Shown piece by piece: positions 7,355 to 14,457 of a DNA stretch of 21,208 bases. How positions within the stretch are numbered: position 1 is the first letter of the stretch; the number at the start of each line of letters is the position of its first letter. The DNA is taken from positions 1-21,208 of the forward strand of contig CALGAN010000090.1 in assembly GCA_937951875.1 (NCBI GenBank), in the 5' to 3' direction. The notes under the pieces are model-generated. The model was given only the letters and a program-made list of their open reading frames with translations, was not told the DNA's origin and did not search any database. Origin of the DNA: an uncultured Alkalilimnicola sp. Lineage in GTDB: Bacteria > Pseudomonadota > Gammaproteobacteria > Nitrococcales > AK92. A program made the position numbers and the translations under genes.

Positions 7355-7390
7355 TCCGCCATCCACGGATGGCGGAGGCCAGTCTTTTTT
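7355..7390 (+). terminator. Hairpin plus T-run between the globins, possible terminator
   Basis: TCCGCCATCC (7355-7364) pairs perfectly with GGATGGCGGA (7367-7376) across a two-base loop, and a six-T run ends at 7390. The eight-base gap between stem and T-run, and the very tight loop, are not ideal for an intrinsic terminator. It lies about 160 bases after globin 1 and 58 before globin 2, so it could separate the two transcripts or act in the leader of copy 2. Confidence 0.4.
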
Positions 7391-7447
7391 ACTACCCACG
7401 GTATAGAGTCAGCGCCTGTCGTCCCGGTCTATAGGAAGGCAGAAAAG

Positions 7448-7852
7448 ATGCAAGACGATTTCACCGACGTGCAGCAAAGCTATGGTCGTTGCCTGCAGAC
7501 CGGCCGCTTCATCGATCGCTTCTACGAAATTTTCATGGACAGCGCGCCGGAGATTCGCCCGGCGTTCGAAGGCGTGGACTTCGGCAAGCAGCGGCGCGCC
7601 CTGCGCCGGGGCATCACCAACGCCATTCTGTATGCCGGCGGCAGCCCCATCGTCACCCGCCTGGTCGAGGAGATGGCGGACGTGCACAGCCGCGCCGGCC
7701 GCGCGCCGGTCGAACCGCGCTTGTACAAGTACTGGCTGGATAGCCTGATCAAGGCGGTTTGGGAGAGCGATCCGCGCATGACCCCGCAGCTGGAGAAGCG
7801 CTGGCGCGCCGCCATGGCGCCGGTGATCAACGCGTTCATCGAGCGCTACTGA
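7448..7852 (+). CDS. Single-domain globin, copy 2
   Basis: A 134-residue paralog of the globin just upstream. The predicted haem-pocket residues are the same: Tyr26 (B10), Phe40 (CD1), Gln48 (E7) and proximal His80 (DVHSRAG). The first 37 residues are identical to copy 1, while 10 of the 22 differences by hand count fall in residues 66-83, the segment leading into and around helix F. This copy has a strong ribosome site (AGGAAGG, 7433-7439), unlike copy 1, so it may be the better translated one. Copy 2 reads EIRPAF, closer to the usual globin 'evRplF', where copy 1 has Leu38. The pair most likely arose by local tandem duplication. No reductase domain or linked NO/stress regulator is visible nearby, so the ligand and physiological role stay open. 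Confidence 0.87.
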   Translation: MQDDFTDVQQSYGRCLQTGRFIDRFYEIFMDSAPEIRPAFEGVDFGKQRRALRRGITNAILYAGGSPIVTRLVEEMADVHSRAGRAPVEPRLYKYWLDSLIKAVWESDPRMTPQLEKRWRAAMAPVINAFIERY

Positions 7853-7930
7853 GCGTCCGTTCGCGGCGGTAATGCGGTGAAGGCGGGGGAGGGGGCGCCA
7901 GGGCGCTACCCGCCGCGGCTCACGAGGGGC

Positions 7931-7956
7931 GCCCGCCGGGCATGCGCGGGCTTGTT
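7931..7956 (+). terminator. Weak hairpin after globin copy 2
   Basis: GCCCGC (7931-7936) pairs with GCGGGC (7946-7951), followed by TTGTT. The stem is short and the T-tract poor, so this is only a possible terminator of the second globin gene. Confidence 0.25.
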
Positions 7957-7985
7957 CTCGGCCTGATGGCCCGCATTTCCGTTGC

Positions 7986-8372
7986 ATGCTCTACATCTTC
8001 GAAGTGCGAATACGCGAAGGGCACAGCGCCGAGGAGTACGCCGAAGCGTGGGTGCGTGCCAGTCGCTTGATCCAACAGGCCCCCGGGGCGCTGGGGACGC
8101 GCCTGCACCGCAAGATCGGCGACGACCGTACGCTGATCGCCATCGCCCACTGGACGTCGAAAGCCGCCCGCGACGCCGCCGAGGCGCGTCACGACCCGCG
8201 TGTGGCGGAGATCATCCGCTCCGTGGCGCACTGCTGCGAGATCCGTGCGCTGGGCGAGTTCGATGAGCCCGAGTGGGTGGTCGAGCCGGCGCTATCCTCC
8301 ACCCATGCCGATTGGGGACATATCGACAGCGCCGGACCGCCGCCGCCGGATCGCCAGCAGCCGCGGCTTTGA
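7986..8372 (+). CDS. ABM-type dimeric alpha/beta-barrel protein (antibiotic biosynthesis monooxygenase-like)
   Basis: A 128-residue protein. Residues about 1-95 follow the ABM/ferredoxin-like pattern: a first strand (MLYIFEVRIREGHSAEEYAEAW), a helix, 'ap GalgtrLhRkigDdrtlIaIAhWtSkaARDAA' with the conserved Trp of the third strand, and a last helix and strand ending CEIRALGEF. Such proteins are small dimeric cofactor-free oxygenases, haem-degrading enzymes or of unknown function; no catalytic residue lets me choose. The last 30 residues are Pro- and polar-rich and probably disordered. There is no clear ribosome site before this ATG, so the exact start is less sure. It sits 130 bases after the globin pair, which may or may not be meaningful. 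Confidence 0.6.
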   Translation: MLYIFEVRIREGHSAEEYAEAWVRASRLIQQAPGALGTRLHRKIGDDRTLIAIAHWTSKAARDAAEARHDPRVAEIIRSVAHCCEIRALGEFDEPEWVVEPALSSTHADWGHIDSAGPPPPDRQQPRL

Positions 8373-8554
8373 AGGCCTCGTTCCGGTCGGAGGACTGACG
8401 CGCGGGCACGACTAACAGCGCCCCGCGGGCTTGGCTTGTCGGTTTCCTTGCATGGCGCTCGGCGCCTGCGTCATGAGTCCCGCTTTCCGTTCTTGTCGCC
8501 AACCGCCCCCGTATCTACTACACATGCCAGTGAGTCGAAACGGGAGGCGCAGCC
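8373..8554. other. Short intergenic gap before the patatin gene
   Basis: About 180 bases without a supportable gene. The only clear element is the ribosome site of the next gene, GGGAGG at 8542-8547. Confidence 0.5.
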
Positions 8555-9484
8555 ATGGCTTACCGTATTCTCAGCATCGATGGCGGCGGTTTCCGCGGGC
8601 TTTTCACCGCGCGTTTGCTGGAGCGTTTGGAGTGGGAGGTGCCGGGATTCCTGGAGCGCTTCGATCTGGTCGCCGGCACTTCCACTGGGGCCATCCTGGC
8701 GCTCGGCGTGGCCGCCGGCCTTACGCCGGCCGAGCTGGTGCTGCTGTACCTGGAGAATGGCAGGAAGATCTTCGACGACTCCTGGCTGGACAACCTCAAG
8801 GACTTCGGCCAGATCATCGGCGCCCAGTACGACAACCGGCGGCTCAAGCGCCTGTTGGAAGACACGTTCGCCAAGCTCGGCAAGAGGACGCTGAGCGATC
8901 TGGAGCCGCGGCGGGTGCTGGTGCCGGCGTTCGATCTCGACGACGGTCAGGATCCGCATCGCAAACCGGACAAGCCGCGCTCGTGGAAGCCGAAGTTCTT
9001 CCACAACTTCCCGGGCGAGGACTCCGACGGTGCCGAGTCCATCGTCGATGTGCTGATGCGCTCTTGCGCCGCGCCGACCTATTTCCCTAGCTACGGCCGT
9101 TACATCGACGGCGGGGTGGTCGCCAACAATCCGGCGATGGCGGCCATCGCCCAAGCCTTGTCCACCCATAGCACCACGCTGCCGGAGGTCCATCTGCTGT
9201 CGCTGGGCACCGGCTTCAGTCCGAGCTTCATCGCCGGCAAGAACCACGACTGGGGGTTCGCGCAGTGGGTGCGGCCGCTGATCGACCTGCTCATGGACGG
9301 CTCGATGGGCGTGGCCGACTACCAGTGCCGGCAGCTGCTGGGGCCGCGCTATCACCGCCTGACCCATGCGCTGACGCGGCGTGTGCCGCTGGACGATTAC
9401 AAGCAGGCCGACTACCTGTTGAAGGTGGCGGACAAGGAGGTGGATATCGCCGAGACGGTGGCGTGGATACGTAAGTACCTGTAA
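8555..9484 (+). CDS. Patatin-like phospholipase
   Basis: A 309-residue patatin-family acyl hydrolase, predicted to cleave acyl ester bonds of phospholipids or other lipids. The fold markers occur in order: the oxyanion loop SIDGGGFRG (7-15), the nucleophile elbow GTSTG (41-45) with Ser43, the region CAAPTYFPSYGRYIDGG (171-187) with catalytic Asp185 in DGG, and NNPAMAAI (191-198) that packs against it. No signal peptide or membrane helix is seen, so it is probably cytosolic. GGGAGG (8542-8547) is a good ribosome site seven bases before the ATG. Patatin domains with this 'SiDGGGxRG' start also serve as CBASS effectors (CapV), but no CD-NTase gene is next to it, so an ordinary lipid hydrolase is the better call. 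The next gene, an acyl-CoA synthetase on the same strand, could activate released fatty acids; this link is inference. Confidence 0.88.
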   Translation: MAYRILSIDGGGFRGLFTARLLERLEWEVPGFLERFDLVAGTSTGAILALGVAAGLTPAELVLLYLENGRKIFDDSWLDNLKDFGQIIGAQYDNRRLKRLLEDTFAKLGKRTLSDLEPRRVLVPAFDLDDGQDPHRKPDKPRSWKPKFFHNFPGEDSDGAESIVDVLMRSCAAPTYFPSYGRYIDGGVVANNPAMAAIAQALSTHSTTLPEVHLLSLGTGFSPSFIAGKNHDWGFAQWVRPLIDLLMDGSMGVADYQCRQLLGPRYHRLTHALTRRVPLDDYKQADYLLKVADKEVDIAETVAWIRKYL

Positions 9485-9701
9485 CGGCCTCCATGTCCAT
9501 AAGAAGAACTTATGAGGAAAAGTAAGCTATTGAATAGTAGGCGCTATCCGCAAGCATTCGCTGGCTCGTCGGCCGCTGAACTGTTAGTTTAGCCGGTCGT
9601 TGCGCCCGCTCATGGGACCGCGCCGGGCGGCGCCTTCGGGCGTCCGCGCGGCGAAAGAGTGGGCGGCACTCATGAGAGAGACAGCCAGCGAGGAGCACAA
9701 T
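9485..9701. promoter_or_regulatory. Intergenic region with small palindrome, upstream of the acyl-CoA synthetase
   Basis: A perfect inverted repeat CATAAG (9498-9503) and CTTATG (9509-9514) with a five-base spacer lies in a locally AT-rich patch 14 bases after the patatin stop. It may be an operator or a weak RNA hairpin. The patch to about 9540 is markedly AT-richer than the flanking genes, as expected of a promoter region, but I cannot assign -35 and -10 boxes with confidence. Confidence 0.3.
9690..9695 (+). promoter_or_regulatory. Ribosome binding site that decides the start at 9702
   Basis: GAGGAG stands six bases before the ATG at 9702. In-frame ATGs at 9600 and 9672 lack such a site, and the residues they would add are not typical of the family. 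Confidence 0.7.
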
Positions 9702-11291
9702 ATGACTGCCGTAGGTTCTTGGCAGAAGATCGACGAAGCCTTGTCGCAGGAGTTCAGCACCCTGCCCGAGCTCATCCGGCTCCACGCCGCGGAGCGCCCC
9801 AATCATGTCGCGCTGATCGAAGGGGATAGCCAGCTCACCTATGCCGAGCTGGACGCGCTGATCGATCGCGCCGCCGCGGCGCTGCAGCGGGATGGCGTCA
9901 AGCAGAACGACGTCGTCGCGCTGTGCGGTGTCAACACCATCCCGTTCGCGGTGACGTTCATCGCCGCGCTGCGGGTCGGCGCCGCCGCCGCGCCGCTGGC
10001 GCCGTCCGCCACCGCCGAAGCGCTGGCGAAGATGATCGATAACTGCGGCGCCAACATCGTGTTCGCCGATGCCACCGGCAACGGCGCCGCCGCCGCGGGC
10101 CTGACCAGCAACCGCGTGGCCGGCGTGAGCCTGGACGGCGAGCCGCCGTTCGTGAGCTTCGAGCAGTGGCTGGCGCCCGTGGGCGCGCGCCCGCAGCCGG
10201 TGCAGGCCGACCCGAAGTCGGTGTTCAACATCATCTACTCCTCGGGCACCACCGGCACGCCCAAGGGCATCATCCACACCAACAGCATGCGCTGGTGGCA
10301 GTTCAGCCGCTCGGCGCTCACCACCTACCGGCCGGACACCGTCACCATCGTCTCGACGCCGCTGTACTCCAACACCACGCTGGTGAGCTTCCTGCCGGCG
10401 ATCGCCGGCGGCGGTACCACGGTGCTGATGCGCAAGTTCAACACGGTGGGCTTCCTGGAGCTGAGCCAGAAGCACCGTGTTACCCACGCCATGCTGGTGC
10501 CGGTGCAGTACCGTCGGTTGATGGAAGAGCCGACCTTCGATCAGTACGACCTGTCGAGCTTCCGCATGAAGTTCTGCACCAGCGCGCCGTTCGCGGCCAG
10601 CCTCAAGGCTGACGTGCTCAAGCGCTGGCCGGGCGGCCTGGTGGAGTTCTACGGCATGACCGAGGGCGGCGGCAGCTGCATGCTGCGCGCGCACGAGTTC
10701 CCGAACAAGCTGCACACCGTCGGCCAGCCGATGGAAGGGCACGATATCCGCATCATCGACGAGGACGGCAACGAGCTGCCGCGCGGGCAGGTCGGCGAGA
10801 TCGTCGGCAGCTCGCCGTTCATCATGCCCGGCTACAACAAGGAGCCGGAGAAGACCGCCCAGACCTTCTGGTACGACTCCACCGGCAAGCGCTTCGTGCG
10901 CACCGGCGACATCGGCCGCTTCGATGAGGACGGCTTCCTCATCATCATGGACCGCGCCAAGGACTGCATCATCTCCGGCGGCTTCAACGTCTATCCCAGC
11001 GACCTGGAGGCGGTGGTAGTGCAGCACCCGGCGGTGGCCGAGGTGGCGGTGGTGGGCGTGCCGTCCGAGCAGTGGGGCGAGACGCCGATCGCGGTGGTCA
11101 CGCTCAAGCCCGGCGAGACGGTCGAGCCGGAAGCGCTGCGCGAGTGGGCCAACGCCCGGCTCGGCAAGACCCAGCGCATCAGCGCGGTGTTCATTACCGA
11201 TGCCTTCCCGCGTAACGACATCGGCAAGATCTCCAAGCGCCATCTGCGGGATCAGTACGCCAAGACCGTGGCGGCGCGCCAGACCGCGTAA
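9702..11291 (+). CDS. AMP-dependent acyl-CoA synthetase (class I adenylate-forming enzyme)
   Basis: A 529-residue member of the ANL superfamily that activates a carboxylic acid with ATP to an acyl-adenylate and then, most likely, to the CoA thioester. Core motifs in order: the P-loop YSSGTTGTPKG (179-189), the aromatic motif YGMTEGGG (317-324), the ribose-binding TGD (401-403), the hinge and A8 region MDRAKDCIISGGFNVYPSDLE (416-436), and the A10 motif NDIGKISKR with catalytic Lys509. Length fits medium/long-chain fatty acyl-CoA, aryl-CoA or 4-coumarate-CoA-like ligases; substrate cannot be told by eye. It lies between a patatin-like hydrolase and a TesB thioesterase on the same strand, so the three could form an acyl turnover group. 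Gaps of about 190-220 bases, and a GC hairpin right after this gene, argue against one simple operon. Confidence 0.9.
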   Translation: MTAVGSWQKIDEALSQEFSTLPELIRLHAAERPNHVALIEGDSQLTYAELDALIDRAAAALQRDGVKQNDVVALCGVNTIPFAVTFIAALRVGAAAAPLAPSATAEALAKMIDNCGANIVFADATGNGAAAAGLTSNRVAGVSLDGEPPFVSFEQWLAPVGARPQPVQADPKSVFNIIYSSGTTGTPKGIIHTNSMRWWQFSRSALTTYRPDTVTIVSTPLYSNTTLVSFLPAIAGGGTTVLMRKFNTVGFLELSQKHRVTHAMLVPVQYRRLMEEPTFDQYDLSSFRMKFCTSAPFAASLKADVLKRWPGGLVEFYGMTEGGGSCMLRAHEFPNKLHTVGQPMEGHDIRIIDEDGNELPRGQVGEIVGSSPFIMPGYNKEPEKTAQTFWYDSTGKRFVRTGDIGRFDEDGFLIIMDRAKDCIISGGFNVYPSDLEAVVVQHPAVAEVAVVGVPSEQWGETPIAVVTLKPGETVEPEALREWANARLGKTQRISAVFITDAFPRNDIGKISKRHLRDQYAKTVAARQTA

Positions 11292-11300
11292 GAGCCGGGA

Positions 11301-11322
11301 GGAGGGCGCGATTGCGCCCTCC
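11301..11322 (+). terminator. GC hairpin after the acyl-CoA synthetase, no T-run
   Basis: GGAGGGCGC (11301-11309) pairs perfectly with GCGCCCTCC (11314-11322) around a GATT loop, ten bases after the stop codon. No T-tract follows, so termination would be inefficient or Rho-assisted; the hairpin may instead protect the 3' end of the mRNA. Confidence 0.45.
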
Positions 11323-11475
11323 GCCTCGTCGCCGGCCGGGGCGCGCGACGGCGCTCCGAGCCAAGGGCCGGGACGGTGTGGCCGTCCCGCCTTTGCCCCG
11401 GGACGAACGGGGCGTGTCGAGTCGGACGCTCGCGCCTCGCCGGTGCGGGCTCAACGTTCTACGAGTACATACCGC

Positions 11476-12360
11476 ATGAGCGATCTGATCCAGGAGCTGC
11501 TCCAGTTGATGCAGCTCGAGCAGCTCGAGCAGGACATCTTTCGCGGCGAGAGCCGCAATATCGTCGGCAAGCGCGTGTTCGGCGGCCAAGTACTGGCTCA
11601 GGCGCTGCTGGCGGCGAGCCGGACGGTGGACGCGGGCCGGCAGGCGCATTCGCTGCAGGCCTATTTCCTCCGCCCTGGGGATGCCTCGGCGCCGATCCAG
11701 TATCGGGTGGAGCGCGTGCGCGACGGCGTGAGCTTCTCCACGCGCCGGGTGGTCGCCACCCAGGGCGGACGCACCATCTTCGATCTGGCCGCTTCGTTCC
11801 AGACGCCGGAACCGGGCATCGAGCACCAGGCGGCCGCGGTGGAGGCGCCGCCGCCCGAGGAATTGATCAGCGACCGAGACGCCGCCGCGCGCTTCCTGGA
11901 GAACGAACCCATTTCGGAGAACTTCCGGCGGGCGCTGCTGCGCTGGGATCCGATCGAGCTCCGCCCGGTGCGGCCGAATCACCCGCTGCGCCCGGAGATA
12001 CGGCCGCCCGTGAAGCAGGTTTGGTTCCGGGCCACCGGTCCGCTGCCCGACGACGACAGCCTGCATCGGGCGCTGCTGGCCTACATCTCTGACCGTGGCC
12101 TGCTGAGCACCGCGCTGCTGCCGCACGGCGTGACCTTCCTGCAGCGCAACTTTCAGGGAGCCAGCCTGGACCACACCATGTGGTTCCACCAGTCGTGCCG
12201 GCTGGACGACTGGCTGCTCTACCACATGGAGAGCCCGATCGCTATGGGCAGCCGCGGCTACGTGCGCGGCCAGATCTTCACCCGCGACGGCCGGCTGGTG
12301 GCCTCGGTGGCCCAGGAAGGCTTGATCCGGGTGCATCCGACCGAAGAGTCCGCGGCCTAA
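11476..12360 (+). CDS. tesB: Acyl-CoA thioesterase II
   Basis: A 294-residue double-hotdog thioesterase that hydrolyses acyl-CoA to free acid and CoA in the cytoplasm. Hotdog 1 (about 10-110) has NIVGKRVFGGQVLAQAL (28-44) and the HSLQAYFLRPGD stretch (58-69); hotdog 2 (about 180-288) has LLAYISDRGLL, LDHTMWFHQSCRLDDWLLY and RGQIFTRDGRLVASVAQEGLIR. Compared with E. coli TesB, the catalytic set Asp204/Thr228/Gln278 corresponds to Asp206, Ser230 and Gln280, so the Thr is replaced by Ser, a conservative change. The N-terminal LQLEQLEQDIFRGES pattern is also typical. Length is close to the E. coli enzyme. The ribosome site before the ATG is weak; the frame is open upstream but the extension is not family-like. 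Confidence 0.92.
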   Translation: MSDLIQELLQLMQLEQLEQDIFRGESRNIVGKRVFGGQVLAQALLAASRTVDAGRQAHSLQAYFLRPGDASAPIQYRVERVRDGVSFSTRRVVATQGGRTIFDLAASFQTPEPGIEHQAAAVEAPPPEELISDRDAAARFLENEPISENFRRALLRWDPIELRPVRPNHPLRPEIRPPVKQVWFRATGPLPDDDSLHRALLAYISDRGLLSTALLPHGVTFLQRNFQGASLDHTMWFHQSCRLDDWLLYHMESPIAMGSRGYVRGQIFTRDGRLVASVAQEGLIRVHPTEESAA

Positions 12361-13072
12361 AAGGCAAACGGCCCCGCCGGGTCCCCGGCGGCGGCCGAGT
12401 CCGGCCCATGCGTTCTGCGCCTGGGGCGGGGCGACAGCGCGCGGAATCCCTGCGCGATACCCTGGGTGGAGGCCTCGTCACCGCTGATCCGGTGTCGGGT
12501 TGGCGTCGGGGTCGTACGGCCGGCAGCGTGCGCCGAGGAAACGGCATGCCTGCAGCGCCACCGGCTAGGCGGGCGACTCGATCGCCGCGACACCACTCGA
12601 TCACATGCTCGAATAGCGCGGCTTGCGCCGAGCGCATCACCGCATCCGCTGTTTCGTCTTTGTCGCCGCTCGCCGGGATTGGCGGTGAGCGAGCAGCCCG
12701 AAGGTGCTCCGCGTCACCAGGCAGGCGCTGAATGCGCCGCTGCGGCCGCTTTCGCTCACGGAAAACGGCGCTACGTTGGAAGCGCAATAAGCCGACAGGC
12801 GGATGAAATTGCACCGGATAGAGTTCAATGATGCCGGGTCAGGAGCGGAAGTCGGTTGGCGCGGGGTGATGCGTCGCCTAGTCGTCCGGTTTTGAGGCTG
12901 GGGTTTCTTCGTTTTTGATGATTGCTTCTGTTTTTTGATCTATTGGCATTAAATGTTTCTTGGTCGCTAGTCTATTTTTGTCTCTCGGATCTCGAAATTG
13001 GCGAAAGCCCCGCGCGGTGCGTGGGAGGGCGTGGTGGGGAGCTTCGCTATTTTCCAGGTGCGCGGGGCCAAT
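12361..13072. other. Long intergenic region without a supportable gene
   Basis: This stretch has no reading frame I recognise. A short GC hairpin, CCGCCGGG (12374-12381) with CCCGGCGG (12384-12391), follows tesB without a T-run. A - strand frame at 12278-12814 has a mid part that looks faintly protein-like (ADAVMRSAQAALFEHVIEW) but runs into low-complexity Arg/Pro-rich sequence overlapping tesB, so it may be a decayed gene or chance. From about 12890 to 13000 the DNA becomes AT-rich. On the - strand it encodes a short frame MPIDQKTEAIIKNEE... of 23 codons ending in TAG at 12878, with unusual AT-rich codons, too short to call. Confidence 0.4.
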
Positions 13073-13101
13073 AAAAAAGCCGCCACCCATCGGGTGGCGG
13101 C
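13073..13101 (-). terminator. Rho-independent terminator of the secreted hydrolase gene
   Basis: Read on the - strand, GCCGCCACCC and GGGTGGCGGC (13079-13088 and 13092-13101) form a perfect ten-pair stem with a three-base loop, followed by TTTTTT (13073-13078). It lies about 50 bases after the stop codon of the hydrolase gene. The + strand has no T-run, so it is one-directional. Confidence 0.92.
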
Positions 13102-13147
13102 TGCATTGGGGCGGAATACCGCGAATCGCTGCCCGAGACCCCCGCCG

Positions 13148-14017
13148 TTACGGGGTGGTCGCCTGGGCGGCGGCGTTGCGGCGCACCTCGCTGATATCGG
13201 GATGCGACGTGGAGGCGGTGTAATCCGTGGTCGGACCCCAGAACGCCCGGCGGAACTCCTGGGCCGTGGCCGGATCGTTGCTCAGCTGGGCGATGTTGGC
13301 CATGCGGAACATCGTGCCGATCTTGCCGCCGCGGCCGCTCACCGGGGCAAAGTGACCTTCGCCGGAAGTCTCGACCTGGGTCAGGATGGTCGAGGCCCGC
13401 TCGACGTTGCTGCGGTTGCCGCTGGCGGGCGCCAGAGTGTCGATCTGGCCCCACAGGGTGATCACTTCCACATGCGAAGCCAGCGGGCTGTAGATCCGCG
13501 TGGTGAAGCGGGTATCCGGCTGCACCGGGATCACGCAGTTGGCGCCGATGCGGTTGGCGGCGTTGAAGGAGCCGCCGCCGCCCTGCGAGTGGCCGGCCGT
13601 GCACACCTTGGAGCCGAGGATGTTGCCATAGCGGGAGCGCAGGCTGTTGTACGCCTCCTGCATCTCCACGCCGGTGCCGGAGTTGGCGGTGTTGGCCGCG
13701 GCTACCGCGATGCAGTGACTGGCGACCGACTCCAGCAGCGTCGCATAGGTGAGGGAGTTGCCGCCGGTGCCATTACCCCACACCAGCACGTTGAAGCGGG
13801 CGTTGGGGTTGCTGGGGTCGCGCGGGATGTAGAAGGTCGAGCTGCCCACGTTCAGGCGGGTAACGCTGCAGCGACCGTCGCTTTCGGCGCGGTTGTACAG
13901 GGAGGCGAAGCCGCTGCCGCCACCGCCCGGATTGACGGCGAACGCGGCCGAGGACATGAGCAGACCGGCCGCCAGGGCGGCGCTTCCAATAGCGTAGCGA
14001 TTAATTTTCATGGGCAT
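13148..14017 (-). CDS. Secreted alpha/beta hydrolase (cutinase/PETase/dienelactone hydrolase-like)
   Basis: A 289-residue exported hydrolase. A signal peptide (basic MPMKINRY, then AIGSAALAAGLLMSSAAFA) should be cut after Ala27. The mature enzyme has an alpha/beta-hydrolase layout: strand 'FNVLVWGNGTGGNS' (75-88) giving the oxyanion region, the nucleophile elbow AGHSQGGGGS (141-150) with Ser144, strand 'VEVITLWGQIDTLAP' with Asp193, and 'SGEGHFAPV' with His222. This Ser-Asp-His spacing and the run of glycines after the elbow resemble polyester hydrolases of the cutinase/PETase type and chlorophyllase/dienelactone-hydrolase relatives. Cys50, Cys102, Cys139 and Cys161 could form disulfides in the periplasm or outside the cell. 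The substrate is unknown; an ester polymer or plant ester is a guess supported by the neighbouring pectate lyase. An alternative start two codons downstream is possible. The gene has its own terminator. Confidence 0.82.
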   Translation of the reverse strand: MPMKINRYAIGSAALAAGLLMSSAAFAVNPGGGGSGFASLYNRAESDGRCSVTRLNVGSSTFYIPRDPSNPNARFNVLVWGNGTGGNSLTYATLLESVASHCIAVAAANTANSGTGVEMQEAYNSLRSRYGNILGSKVCTAGHSQGGGGSFNAANRIGANCVIPVQPDTRFTTRIYSPLASHVEVITLWGQIDTLAPASGNRSNVERASTILTQVETSGEGHFAPVSGRGGKIGTMFRMANIAQLSNDPATAQEFRRAFWGPTTDYTASTSHPDISEVRRNAAAQATTP

Positions 14018-14146
14018 GGCTATAGATCACCGATGTTATTGGCGTTGGTTGGAGTGATTTCCGATGACGCTGAATGCTCCACCTGCTGAAAGGACCAGCT
14101 GCATTGGTGCTGCGGTGGAGCGGCATGCCTATGGCATGTCTCCTCC

Positions 14147-14190
14147 TTAGTTCTTCACCATGCGCGGGTACCTATCGCTGGTGAAGCTAA
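14147..14190. promoter_or_regulatory. Imperfect inverted repeat, possible operator of the hydrolase gene
   Basis: TTAGTTCTTCACCA (14147-14160) and TGGTGAAGCTAA (14179-14190) form an inverted repeat with an 18-base spacer. It lies 130-170 bases upstream of the secreted hydrolase start on the - strand. The arms and spacing could suit an activator or repressor binding upstream of the promoter, or an RNA hairpin after the pectate lyase gene. Function not shown by sequence. Confidence 0.3.
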
Positions 14191-14413
14191 GTCATTCTAG
14201 GAAAGGGGAATCTTGGTTTTCTATTGCAGGAGAAGCCTAAAGTTGAGGCGAAAGGTCGCTCAGGTTACTGCCTGATGAGCGTTATGGGTGTTGTTTATAA
14301 GAATATAATGTAGTAGCCCGCTATCTTTTGGGTGTTTCGCGAGCGAAACGCGCTAATTCGCTCCGGCGGAGCGGTGCGGTTGAATCGGCCGATTGCGGGG
14401 AATGCCGCGGTAT

Positions 14414-14439
14414 GGCGCCCGCCGCGAGGAGCGGGCGCC
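14414..14439 (-). terminator. GC hairpin after the pectate lyase gene, no T-run
   Basis: GGCGCCCGC (14414-14422) pairs perfectly with GCGGGCGCC (14431-14439) across an eight-base loop. It lies 19 bases beyond the - strand stop at 14458. There is no T-tract on either side, so it is at best an imperfect terminator or an mRNA 3' stabiliser. Confidence 0.4.
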
Positions 14440-14457
14440 GGTTGTGCCCGGGCGGTC

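Larger units (their letters stand above)
14018..14457. other. Intergenic region between hydrolase and pectate lyase, AT-rich, with palindromes
   Basis: About 440 bases without a gene. It is much more AT-rich than the flanking genes, especially 14200-14340, and must hold the promoter of the - strand hydrolase. Palindromic elements are TTAGTTCTTCACCA paired with TGGTGAAGCTAA (14147-14190) and GTTTCGC paired with GCGAAAC (14334-14349). A GC hairpin without T-run lies close to the end of the pectate lyase gene (14414-14439). A TATAAT at 14304-14309 on the + strand has no convincing -35. Confidence 0.5.

Noticed and set aside
8555..9484. Patatin protein as a CBASS effector (CapV)
   Set aside because: The N-terminal loop is similar, but no cyclic-nucleotide synthetase, E1/E2/JAB or HORMA/TRIP13 gene is nearby; neighbours are lipid-metabolism genes.
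9510..11243. 577-codon - strand frame opposite the acyl-CoA synthetase
   Set aside because: Antisense shadow of a well-supported gene; rich in His, Arg and Gly, no motif.
12278..12814. 178-codon - strand frame downstream of and overlapping tesB
   Set aside because: About half is Arg/Pro-rich low-complexity sequence, it overlaps a sound gene and I recognise no domain; kept only as a possible remnant in the gap description.
12998..14089. 363-codon + strand frame opposite the secreted hydrolase
   Set aside because: It crosses the intrinsic terminator and lies antisense to a gene with signal peptide and catalytic triad.
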